A stretch of DNA of 64,000 nt. Origin: HXMU1420-13 sp965229525 (lineage in GTDB: Bacteria; Bacteroidota; Rhodothermia; Balneolales; Balneolaceae). The notes under the pieces were generated by a model that was given only the letters and a program-made list of their open reading frames with translations, had not been told where the DNA came from and did no database searches. Positions 1 to 7,268 of this stretch are shown piece after piece. The DNA lies in assembly GCA_965229525.1 (NCBI GenBank), contig OZ245886.1, forward strand, positions 930,001 to 994,000. The letters run 5' to 3'. The position numbers and the translations under genes were made by a program. Numbering within the stretch: the stretch's first letter is position 1; each line of letters opens with the position of its first letter.

Positions 1-200
1 AGAAAGTCTTCCAAAAGGGCATGGATGACAGAACTTTCTACCTCTCTTTATATAAGGTTCCTGCATCCGATTTTACTCGTCTTCATCCAGAATATGACGC
101 AGATCAGGAAACTGTTACTATACTTCGTAGCGTTTTAATGCGCCCGGAACAAGCTGATTTCATTCCAGAGTTGATCCGAAGGATTGAAAATGCTATCTAA
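1..200 (+). CDS. C-terminal end of an unidentified protein (5' truncated)
   Basis: An open frame enters from the left edge (first complete codon at base 3) and runs about 65 codons to a TAA at 198-200. The visible tail is soluble-looking and charged, with DDRTFYLSLYKVP near its start and ending PELIRRIENAI. I do not recognise the family and no catalytic motif is visible. The next gene begins only 5 bases after the stop, so the two are probably co-transcribed. The frame is credible because it is open from the edge and abuts a good gene, but the function cannot be stated. Confidence 0.6.
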   Translation, partial: KVFQKGMDDRTFYLSLYKVPASDFTRLHPEYDADQETVTILRSVLMRPEQADFIPELIRRIENAI

Positions 201-205
201 TCCTC

Positions 206-1069
206 ATGGGGTTAGAAATACAAAAAAGGGAATGTGCAAACTGTGGCAACGAGTTCGAGACTCATTTTTGTCCAAATTGTGGTGAGCGAAGATTAACGGA
301 TAAAGATTACTCTGCATTTTCGTTAGTCAACGATTTTGTGGTTGATGTATTCAATATCGAAAATAAATTCTGGAGAACACTTCGCACATTCTTGATTAAG
401 CCTTCGAAATATGTAGATGAATACATAAAGGGTGCACGAAAAAAATACATATCCCCCATCAAACTATTTCTAATTGCCAACGCATGGTATTTTCTCTTTC
501 CGGCAATGGATACGTTTAAATCCACATGGAATACACAATTAAACAGGCTTCCATACAGCGATATTACCAACAGTTTTTTGGTAAGATTTCAAGTAAACTC
601 AGGACTTTCTTTTGCTGAATTTGAAGGACTTTATAACGAGGCAACACTAGTTATTTCAAAGCTTTTTCTAATTTTGCAGCCATTGATACTCGGCATAATT
701 ACTTACTTGCTCTTTTTTAGCAAAAGTAGAGAAAAACCAATTATTCACCATTTTAATCATAGCCTTACTATTTATGCTTTTCTCCTCTTGTTTGGTACAA
801 GCATACTACCGGCTACATATAAAATCATCGAGAATATATTTCAATTCCAGGTAATGGATGAATGGTTAAATGAATTCAACATAACTTTGGCAATTTTTGT
901 GCTTTTAAATGGCTTTGGTTATCTGCTATACAGAAAATTCTTTGCCGAAAATTGGTATCAGGTAACTTGGAAAGTATTAGTGCTGAACTTAATGTTCATT
1001 CCAATTCTTCACATTTACCGATTCCTACTGCTCTGGATAACTCTGGGCTGGATTTGGTTAACAGTATAA
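206..1069 (+). CDS. DUF3667 family zinc-ribbon membrane protein
   Basis: A 287-residue protein with an N-terminal zinc ribbon (CANC at residues 10-13 and CPNC at 22-25). It is followed by a soluble linker and about five hydrophobic segments (roughly residues 82-104, 148-172, 186-212, 223-242 and 258-287). This ribbon-plus-membrane layout matches DUF3667, common in Bacteroidota and without a known activity. The ATG at 206 lies 5 bases after the preceding stop, which suggests an operon. The gene ends a few bases before a strong bidirectional terminator it shares with the convergent aldehyde dehydrogenase. The family call is from the layout; any role beyond membrane association is unknown. Confidence 0.75.
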   Translation: MGLEIQKRECANCGNEFETHFCPNCGERRLTDKDYSAFSLVNDFVVDVFNIENKFWRTLRTFLIKPSKYVDEYIKGARKKYISPIKLFLIANAWYFLFPAMDTFKSTWNTQLNRLPYSDITNSFLVRFQVNSGLSFAEFEGLYNEATLVISKLFLILQPLILGIITYLLFFSKSREKPIIHHFNHSLTIYAFLLLFGTSILPATYKIIENIFQFQVMDEWLNEFNITLAIFVLLNGFGYLLYRKFFAENWYQVTWKVLVLNLMFIPILHIYRFLLLWITLGWIWLTV

Positions 1070-1072
1070 ATT

Positions 1073-1110
1073 AATACGTAGGTGTAATTCATGAATTACA
1101 CCTACGTATT
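1073..1110. terminator. Perfect 38-bp palindrome, bidirectional terminator
   Basis: Eighteen bases at 1073-1090 (beginning AATACGTAGGTG) are exactly complementary to 1093-1110, with only AT between them. The right arm runs into a T tract (1109-1113) and the left arm is preceded by TTAATA. It lies between the convergent DUF3667 and aldehyde dehydrogenase genes, 4 bases after one stop and 11 from the other, so it can serve both. Confidence 0.85.
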
Positions 1111-1120
1111 TTTGATAAAA

Positions 1121-2629
1121 CTAAACATCAAAAGAAATACCCTGAGCCAACGGTAACTCCGCTCCCCAGTTGATGGTATTGGTTTGGCGACGCATATATC
1201 CCTTCCAGGCATCGGAACCAGACTCACGTCCACCACCAGTTTCTTTCTCGCCGCCAAATGCACCTCCGATTTCAGCACCACTTGTTCCAATATTGATATT
1301 TGCAATACCACAATCCGAACCAGCAGCACTCAAGAAACCTTCTGCTTCTCTCATATTCAGGGTAAACATGGATGAACTCAAACCTTGCTTCACCCCATTT
1401 TGCAAGGCAATTGCTTCTTCTTGAGTTGAGTATTTCATCAAATAGAGAATAGGAGCAAAAGTCTCTTCCTGAACGATCTTATAGTGGTTTTTAACTTCCG
1501 CTAAAGCTGGACGAACATAGTTTCCATCTTCATCTAGTGCTTCACCGCCGTATATAACTTTTCCACCTTCTTTCTCAATTTCCTTCAACGCATTTTGCAT
1601 GGCATCAACAGCAAGTTGATCGATAAGCGGTCCAACTAATGTGCCCGGCTCTAGTGGATCACCAATCGTAATATTCTCATAAATATTGATCAATCGATCT
1701 TTAACCTGATCATACACTGATTCGTGAATAATCAAACGACGTGTTGATGTACAACGCTGTCCCGCAGTTCCTACAGCACCAAATACGGTTGCACGAACAC
1801 TCATCTCAATATCAGCATGCTCACTAATAATGATGGCATTATTTCCACCTAATTCAAGGATGGTTTTCCCAAGTCTACCACCAACAGTTTTTGCAACTTC
1901 CTTGCCCATTCGGATAGAACCAGTAGCTGAAATTAAAGGAATGCGCTCATCTTCCGTCATCCACTCGCCTACTGCTCGATCACCTGTAACCAGATTGAAA
2001 ATACCTTCCGGCAAATTATTCTCACGAAGAACCTTTGCTACAATTTTTTGTACAGCAACTCCGCATAAAGGAGTTTTTTCCGATCCTTTCCAAATCATCA
2101 CATCCCCACATACAGCTGCGAGCATTGCATTCCAACTCCAAACAGCTACCGGGAAATTGAATGCAGAGATAATTCCAACTATCCCTAATGGGTGCCATTG
2201 CTCATACATTCGGTGTTCAGGTCGTTCACTGTGCATGGTTAATCCATATAGTTGACGGCTTAAGCCAACAGCAAAGTCACAGATATCAATCATTTCTTGA
2301 ACTTCACCCAATCCTTCCTGGTGGATTTTCCCCATTTCGTAAGTCACTAACTTACCAAGTGGCTCCTTAAACTCTCGTAACTTCTGGCCAATCTGTCGAA
2401 CAATTTCTCCTCGTTGAGGTGCCGGCATTGCTCTCCAGACTAGAAATGCTTCTTGTGCTTTTTCTACTACCTGATCGTACTGCTCACGAGTTGTGATACT
2501 TACATTCGCAATTTTTTTACCGTCAACAGGGGTATGACTAGCGATTACTTCTTTACTCTCAAAATTCTGTAACCCTGTGCTTGTTCCCGCATTTACTCCT
2601 TCTATGCCAAGCTTCTTTAAAAAATCCAT
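1121..2629 (-). CDS. ALDH7-type aldehyde dehydrogenase (probable alpha-aminoadipic semialdehyde dehydrogenase)
   Basis: A 502-residue NAD(P)-dependent aldehyde dehydrogenase. The cofactor and catalytic residues are all visible: ISAFNFP with Asn158, WKGSEKTP with Lys181, the general base Glu259 in LELGGNN, and the nucleophile Cys293 in AGQRCTSTRR. The GGNNAIII and GQRCTSTRRLI forms are typical of the ALDH7 (antiquitin) subfamily, which oxidises alpha-aminoadipic semialdehyde/piperideine-6-carboxylate in lysine breakdown or detoxifies aldehydes. Length is normal and the ATG at 2627-2629 gives the expected N terminus. It stands alone, convergent with DUF3667 and divergent from the RNA methyltransferase. 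The subfamily call is firm; the exact substrate is inferred. Confidence 0.9.
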   Translation of the reverse strand: MDFLKKLGIEGVNAGTSTGLQNFESKEVIASHTPVDGKKIANVSITTREQYDQVVEKAQEAFLVWRAMPAPQRGEIVRQIGQKLREFKEPLGKLVTYEMGKIHQEGLGEVQEMIDICDFAVGLSRQLYGLTMHSERPEHRMYEQWHPLGIVGIISAFNFPVAVWSWNAMLAAVCGDVMIWKGSEKTPLCGVAVQKIVAKVLRENNLPEGIFNLVTGDRAVGEWMTEDERIPLISATGSIRMGKEVAKTVGGRLGKTILELGGNNAIIISEHADIEMSVRATVFGAVGTAGQRCTSTRRLIIHESVYDQVKDRLINIYENITIGDPLEPGTLVGPLIDQLAVDAMQNALKEIEKEGGKVIYGGEALDEDGNYVRPALAEVKNHYKIVQEETFAPILYLMKYSTQEEAIALQNGVKQGLSSSMFTLNMREAEGFLSAAGSDCGIANINIGTSGAEIGGAFGGEKETGGGRESGSDAWKGYMRRQTNTINWGAELPLAQGISFDV

Positions 2630-2727
2630 TCAGTTTATTTTATTGATTGGTACTTTAGCGGCAAGAAGATAGCTATTTCGCCAATTGTTTTGTTCATTTT
2701 TATGACCTTCAGTAATTCATAACCGGG

Positions 2728-3492
2728 ATGAAAAATACCTCGCAATCACATATCACACTAATTCGAAAATTAAAGCAACGCAAGCACCGTACTCATGAGG
2801 GCAGGTTCTTAGTTGAAGGACAGCGCGCAATAGATCAAATTCTAGATAATGGAATTCTTGATGTGGAGTCTATTCATATTAATGCGAGCAAATTAGAACA
2901 TTTCAAGGGAGCTAATGAGAAACTCCATTTAGTTGATCCGGGTACATTCAAAACTCTTTCTGATACTGAAACTCCACAAGGCGTACTAGCGATTTGTAAG
3001 ATGCCTGAATCTAAATCTATTGAAGAAATTGCTAATGGATCAGGAATTATTGTCGCATGCGATGCAATACAGGACCCGGGTAATATGGGAACCATTATTC
3101 GATCTGGGGTTTGGTATGGAACATCCGCACTATTACTTGGAACTGGGTCGGTTGATATTTACAATCCAAAAGTAGTTAGAAGCACAGCTGGAGCTACTGG
3201 TATTATACCAAGTACAACGTGTAATTTGGATGAGGCTTTAGAATACCTGCAAGAACATGGATGGGATATTTTCTTATTAGATGGAAACAAAGGGGCGATT
3301 TCAATTCTTGATCAACCTATAAATAAGAAAACTGTTTTGGTGGTTGGTAATGAAGCCAATGGGATATCAAACGCGTTAAAAAACAAAAACTTTAAGCAAG
3401 TACTTTTGCCAACCAAATCTCCTCAAATGTATGTTGAAAGCCTTAATGCCGGTGTTGCAATCAGTATCGCTTTAGCAATTGTGAATAAATAA
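2728..3492 (+). CDS. TrmH/SpoU-family RNA 2'-O-methyltransferase
   Basis: A 254-residue SPOUT methyltransferase using S-adenosylmethionine on rRNA or tRNA ribose. Residues 1-95 form the usual small substrate-binding domain (EGRFLVEGQRAIDQIL). The catalytic domain shows motif 1 with DPGNMGTIIRS (117-126, Arg125), motif 2 VVGNEANGIS (205-214) and motif 3 SLNAGVAISIAL (238-249), i.e. the trefoil knot. The length and two-domain form resemble RlmB/TsnR-like rRNA methyltransferases; the modified nucleotide cannot be read from sequence. It starts at ATG 2728, divergent from the ALDH gene with a 98-bp shared promoter gap. Confidence 0.9.
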   Translation: MKNTSQSHITLIRKLKQRKHRTHEGRFLVEGQRAIDQILDNGILDVESIHINASKLEHFKGANEKLHLVDPGTFKTLSDTETPQGVLAICKMPESKSIEEIANGSGIIVACDAIQDPGNMGTIIRSGVWYGTSALLLGTGSVDIYNPKVVRSTAGATGIIPSTTCNLDEALEYLQEHGWDIFLLDGNKGAISILDQPINKKTVLVVGNEANGISNALKNKNFKQVLLPTKSPQMYVESLNAGVAISIALAIVNK

Positions 3493-3660
3493 GTTGATAA
3501 CTCGCCTCTAATTTAAGTAGATATTAAGTTTCTTAATAAACCACTAATAGTTTTCCACATTCGTTGCATATGGGCGTGTCATTGATTTAATTCAAAGACA
3601 GTTCTTTTACATCATCTACAATAAACCCGGCGGTTACGCTTGTTCTAAACCCATTTGCCC

Positions 3661-4992
3661 ATGCCGAGAAAGAAATCGAAGAAAATCTTTGTACTCGATA
3701 CCTCAGTTCTTTTATATGATTATGAAGCAGTAAGAAATTTTGAAAAAAACGACGTTGCAATACCCATTACGGTCTTAGAAGAGATCGACACTTTTAAAAA
3801 GGGGAATACAGTTACCAATCTACATGCTCGCGAGTTCATTCGCTACCTGGATGGAATCTCTGATGCAAATCTACTACAGGATTGGATACCATTAAACGGT
3901 CGAAGTCATGGAAAGCTGAAGGTGATCAGTAATGGTGGTGATCACGTGGATGCAAACAAGGTTTTTGGATCGAAGAAAAATGATCATGAAATCCTGAATG
4001 CGGCTTTGAAGCTAAAAGTTGATAATCCTAAAGAGAAGGTGATTCTAGTATCCAAAGATATCAACCTAAGACTGAAAGCACGTGCACTTAATATAGACGC
4101 TGAGGATTACGAAACAGTTCGTGTAAAAGACATCGAAAAACTCTACAAGGGTAAAACAGAGTTGGTGCTGGAAGACCCGGCTATCATCAGCAAATTTTAT
4201 GAGAAGAATAAAATTCGACCAAAAGAGCTGATGGAGGACACTCCTCCATGCAATCATTATTACTTAATGAAGAGCCATGGTTCTTCTGCACTTGGGTATT
4301 ATAATGCCAAATCGAAATATATTGAGGGTATTGAGACTTTAAATGCGTACGGAATTGTGCCACGTAATGCCGAGCAGAATTTCGCTCTACACATGTTGAT
4401 GAATCCCAATATCAAACTTTGTACAGTTACCGGATCTGCCGGAACCGGTAAAACTCTCCTTGCTCTGGCTAGTGCACTTGAACAACGAAGTGATTTCAAA
4501 CAAATTTATTTAGCTCGACCTATTGTTCCACTCAGTAATCGCGATATTGGGTATTTACCCGGTGATGCTAATCAAAAGATTGATCCCTACATGCAGCCAC
4601 TTTGGGATAATCTAAGTTTCATCAAAAACCAGTTTAAAGAAACTAGTAAGCAGCACAAAAAGATTGATGAAATGGTGCAAACCGAAAAACTTCGAATTGT
4701 ACCCCTGGCATATATTCGAGGTCGTAGTTTATCGAATGTGATCTTTATCATTGATGAAGCTCAAAACCTAACTCCGCATGAAATCAAAACCATCATCACA
4801 CGTGCCGGAGAAAATACAAAAATCATTTTCACAGGAGACATCTTCCAAATTGATACCCCCTACCTGGATGCCGAAAGTAATGGTCTTTCTTACTTAGTTG
4901 ATCGTTTACATGACAATGAGATTTATGCCCATGTTAACCTTGAACGAGGAGAACGTTCTGAACTGGCCAACGTAGCCAGTAAGCTACTCTAA
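3661..4992 (+). CDS. PhoH-family ATPase with N-terminal PIN nuclease domain
   Basis: About 443 residues. The N-terminal ~150 residues form a PIN-like nuclease fold (KIFVLDTSVLLYD with the first acidic residue, then VLEEIDTFKK and further acidic residues). The second half is a PhoH P-loop domain with Walker A GSAGTGKT, Walker B IFIIDEAQN, and FTGDIFQIDTPYLD. PIN-PhoH fusions (PhoH2/YlaK type) act on RNA as ATP-dependent unwinding nucleases. I chose ATG 3661 over a TTG two codons upstream because it is followed by the basic MPRKKSKK. No Shine-Dalgarno is visible. It lies 160 bases after the methyltransferase, and the gap shows no small antitoxin-like frame. Confidence 0.88.
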   Translation: MPRKKSKKIFVLDTSVLLYDYEAVRNFEKNDVAIPITVLEEIDTFKKGNTVTNLHAREFIRYLDGISDANLLQDWIPLNGRSHGKLKVISNGGDHVDANKVFGSKKNDHEILNAALKLKVDNPKEKVILVSKDINLRLKARALNIDAEDYETVRVKDIEKLYKGKTELVLEDPAIISKFYEKNKIRPKELMEDTPPCNHYYLMKSHGSSALGYYNAKSKYIEGIETLNAYGIVPRNAEQNFALHMLMNPNIKLCTVTGSAGTGKTLLALASALEQRSDFKQIYLARPIVPLSNRDIGYLPGDANQKIDPYMQPLWDNLSFIKNQFKETSKQHKKIDEMVQTEKLRIVPLAYIRGRSLSNVIFIIDEAQNLTPHEIKTIITRAGENTKIIFTGDIFQIDTPYLDAESNGLSYLVDRLHDNEIYAHVNLERGERSELANVASKLL

Positions 4993-4995
4993 TAT

Positions 4996-5060
4996 GTCAT
5001 TCCTGTGAAGGCGGAAATCTAGATCTATATTAGTAAACTGGATCTCCGTATTCACGAGAA
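4996..5060. repeat. Intergenic GTCATTCCTG-type palindromic repeat
   Basis: The gap after the PhoH gene opens with GTCATTCCTGTGAAGGCGG and continues to a second, partly complementary arm (GGATCTCCGTATTCACGAG). This form is widespread in bacterial intergenic regions as imperfect palindromes. It could act as an mRNA-end hairpin for the PhoH transcript. The arms are diverged, so it looks like an old copy. Confidence 0.4.
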
Positions 5061-5135
5061 AGAAACAAAACTTGTTCAAATGCTTTGCGCTAGAACAAAT
5101 TATCGGGGATTCATTAGAAAATTAAGGCACCGAAA

Positions 5136-5162
5136 TTGTTGGTTGGTTAGTACATATTTTTG
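5136..5162 (+). promoter_or_regulatory. Bacteroidota-type promoter for the ribokinase operon
   Basis: TATTTTTG at 5155-5162 exactly matches the phylum's -7 consensus TAnnTTTG. A TTG at 5136-5138 lies 16 bases upstream, slightly short of the usual spacing. Transcription would start near 5168, just ahead of the ribokinase start. Confidence 0.45.
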
Positions 5163-5164
5163 TC

Positions 5165-5190
5165 TTTACTTCATTTAGTTCTGAAGTAAA
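5165..5190 (+). promoter_or_regulatory. Inverted repeat in the ribokinase leader (operator or RNA hairpin)
   Basis: TTTACTTCA (5165-5173) is exactly complementary to TGAAGTAAA (5182-5190) with an 8-base loop. It sits at the predicted transcription start, and its right arm runs into the possible ribosome-binding AAAGGA (5188-5193). It could be a repressor operator or a leader hairpin that limits ribosome access. Confidence 0.4.
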
Positions 5191-5204
5191 GGATGTTTTG
5201 ATTT

Positions 5205-6101
5205 ATGAGTACAATAGTAGTTGTTGGTAGTTCCAACATAGATATGGTGATTTATTCATCCACCTTACCAAAACCCGGTGAAACAGTATTAGGCGGTGAG
5301 TTTTTAATGAATCCTGGTGGTAAAGGAGCTAATCAAGCAGTAGCGGCTGCAAAACTAGGAAACAATATCACTTTTCTCACCAGTGTTGGAGACGACATAT
5401 TTGGCTCAGAAAGTATTGCCAATTTTAAACGCGTTGGAATTAATACTTCACAAGTAAAGGTAGTAGAAGGCGCAGCAACGGGTACGGCTCTAATACTTGT
5501 AGATTCAAAAGGTGAAAACTGCATTTCTGTCGCATCAGGTGCAAATAACAATTTGCTTGAAAGCGACGTCCAACAGTCAAGTATTGTTTTTAACGAAGCT
5601 AGTCATGCACTTTTTCAGTTAGAAACTCCCATCGAAACAGTTTTGGCTGGTCTTAAAACAGCTAAAAGTAATAATTGTAAGACGATATTAAATCCTGCTC
5701 CTGCACAACATTTAAGTGATGAATTACTCGCTAAGGTTGATTATATCACACCTAATGAAACTGAAGCCGAAATATTGACCGGTATTGAGGTGGTTGATAT
5801 AGCAACAGCTCGAAAGGCAGCAAGTATACTCCGGGAAAAGGGAATTCAAACCGTGATTATTACTATGGGTAAAAGTGGAGCCTTTGTACTCTCTGAAAAC
5901 GTCGACCAAATTATTGAAGCACCTATTGTACAAGCTGTTGACACTACGGCTGCAGGGGACACTTTTAACGGAGCTTTCGTAGTAGCATTAGCAGAAGGTA
6001 AATCAACAGAGGATGCTATTCATTTTGCAAATAAAGCGGCCTCAATATCGGTAACACGCAAAGGAGCTCAATCGTCAATTCCTAGTCGTGATGAAATTTG
6101 A
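5205..6101 (+). CDS. rbsK: Ribokinase (PfkB family)
   Basis: A 298-residue cytoplasmic sugar kinase that makes ribose 5-phosphate from ribose and ATP, feeding the pentose-phosphate pathway. PfkB signature 1 is present as NPGGKGANQAVAAAKLG (36-52), with the sugar-contacting N-terminal SSNIDMV. Signature 2 is DTTAAGDTFNGAF (246-258), where Asp252 is the catalytic base. The ITPNETEAEILTG segment (181-193) is typical of ribokinase rather than fructokinase. It is followed 19 bases later by a membrane sugar transporter, so uptake and phosphorylation are probably co-transcribed. A promoter and an inverted repeat precede it, suggesting sugar-responsive control. Confidence 0.92.
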   Translation: MSTIVVVGSSNIDMVIYSSTLPKPGETVLGGEFLMNPGGKGANQAVAAAKLGNNITFLTSVGDDIFGSESIANFKRVGINTSQVKVVEGAATGTALILVDSKGENCISVASGANNNLLESDVQQSSIVFNEASHALFQLETPIETVLAGLKTAKSNNCKTILNPAPAQHLSDELLAKVDYITPNETEAEILTGIEVVDIATARKAASILREKGIQTVIITMGKSGAFVLSENVDQIIEAPIVQAVDTTAAGDTFNGAFVVALAEGKSTEDAIHFANKAASISVTRKGAQSSIPSRDEI

Positions 6102-6120
6102 AATCTAAACTCTCCTGAAA

Positions 6121-7125
6121 ATGTTTATTCCTGAAAGCTATACTCTCGCTGTAATATTTTGTGTAATCACAATGCTTTGTTGGGGTTCATGGGCAAACAC
6201 TCAAAAACTTGCCTCAAAAAGTTGGTCATTTCAGTTGTTCTATTGGGATTATTCAATTGGAATAATCATTCTATCTCTGATCTTCGGACTTACACTTGGG
6301 AGTATGGGAGACTCTGGACGAAGTTTCATCCCAGATTTATTACAGGCGGATGCAAATACTTATCTACTAGCTCTTCTAGGTGGTATCATTTTCAATATTG
6401 CCAACTTATTAATTGTCGCTGCTATTGATATTGCTGGAATGGCGGTTGCTTTTCCTGTTGGAATTGGAATTGCTTTGATTTTAGGAGTAGTTATTAATTA
6501 CATCGGTGATCCAGTTGGAAATGCTACTTATCTTTTTATCGGTGTAGCATTAGTTGCAATAGCTATCATATTTGATGCGATGGCTTACAAAAAAGTGACT
6601 TCACAGTCAGAATCTACCCCTGTAAAAGGAATCGTTCTTTCTATAGTTGGTGGTATATTAATGGGCTTTTTCTACCGTTTTGTTGCCGATTCTATCGCCC
6701 GTGACTTTAGCTCACCAGAAGCTGGATTATTCACACCCTACTCAGCTGTATTCGTTTTTTCTATTGGCATTTTTATCTCCAATTTTCTGTGGAATACTAT
6801 TTTCATGAAGAAACCATTTAAAGGAGATCCTGTCAGCTATGCGGCTTATTTTAAATTAGGAAATACAAAACTTCATCTAATTGGCATTCTTGGTGGTGTG
6901 ATTTGGTGTATCGGAATGTCGCTAAGTATTATCGCTGGCGATAAAGCTGGGTTCGCTATCTCTTATGGTCTTGGACAAGGCGCAACGATGGTAGCTGCAG
7001 CATGGGGAGTATTTATATGGAAAGAATTTGAAGGAGCACCAAAATCAGTAAATAGCCTCATCGGCTTAATGTTCATTTTGTTCATCGCAGGACTTTCAAT
7101 CATCGTTTATTCTCGACTTACTTAA
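6121..7125 (+). CDS. DMT-superfamily permease (GRP sugar / ureide permease-like)
   Basis: A 334-residue inner-membrane protein with about ten hydrophobic segments and no signal peptide. The N terminus (MLCWGSWANTQKLA) and repeated small-residue helices such as GMAVAFPVGIGIALILG fit the drug/metabolite superfamily, closest by eye to the glucose/ribose porter and ureide-permease families. Its place 19 bases after ribokinase suggests it imports ribose or a related nucleoside sugar. The substrate is inferred only from that neighbour; rhamnose- or nucleoside-type transport remains possible. No terminator is obvious after it. Confidence 0.75.
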   Translation: MFIPESYTLAVIFCVITMLCWGSWANTQKLASKSWSFQLFYWDYSIGIIILSLIFGLTLGSMGDSGRSFIPDLLQADANTYLLALLGGIIFNIANLLIVAAIDIAGMAVAFPVGIGIALILGVVINYIGDPVGNATYLFIGVALVAIAIIFDAMAYKKVTSQSESTPVKGIVLSIVGGILMGFFYRFVADSIARDFSSPEAGLFTPYSAVFVFSIGIFISNFLWNTIFMKKPFKGDPVSYAAYFKLGNTKLHLIGILGGVIWCIGMSLSIIAGDKAGFAISYGLGQGATMVAAAWGVFIWKEFEGAPKSVNSLIGLMFILFIAGLSIIVYSRLT

Positions 7126-7235
7126 TAAATCATTATATCTCTATTAGCAATTATTCTGCCTTACTAGTCTTCAAAAGATCATTGATAAAAAGTCCCAATT
7201 CTGAAAATTATTCTCTAATAGATAGTTAGGATTAT

Positions 7236-7262
7236 TCTCCGTTTTTTTCTTAAAAATGGAGA
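7236..7262 (+). promoter_or_regulatory. Leader hairpin that hides the GH9 ribosome-binding site
   Basis: TCTCCGTTTTT (7236-7246) pairs over 11 positions (one G-U) with AAAAATGGAGA (7252-7262), leaving a 5-base loop. The right arm contains GGAG (7258-7261), the only Shine-Dalgarno-like sequence for the ATG at 7269 (7-base spacing). No T tract follows, so it is unlikely to be a terminator. It looks able to hold translation of the glucanase off until opened. Confidence 0.5.
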
Positions 7263-7268
7263 TTCATC

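Noticed and set aside
1830..2255. Long open frame on the opposite strand of the aldehyde dehydrogenase gene (about 140 codons).
   Set aside because: It lies wholly inside a highly conserved gene in another frame, lacks a ribosome site and gives a low-complexity product.
3493..5000. PIN-PhoH protein as the toxin of a PhoH2-type toxin-antitoxin pair.
   Set aside because: Such pairs have a small antitoxin gene overlapping or just upstream. The 168-base gap before the gene contains no credible small frame and the RNA methyltransferase lies upstream instead.
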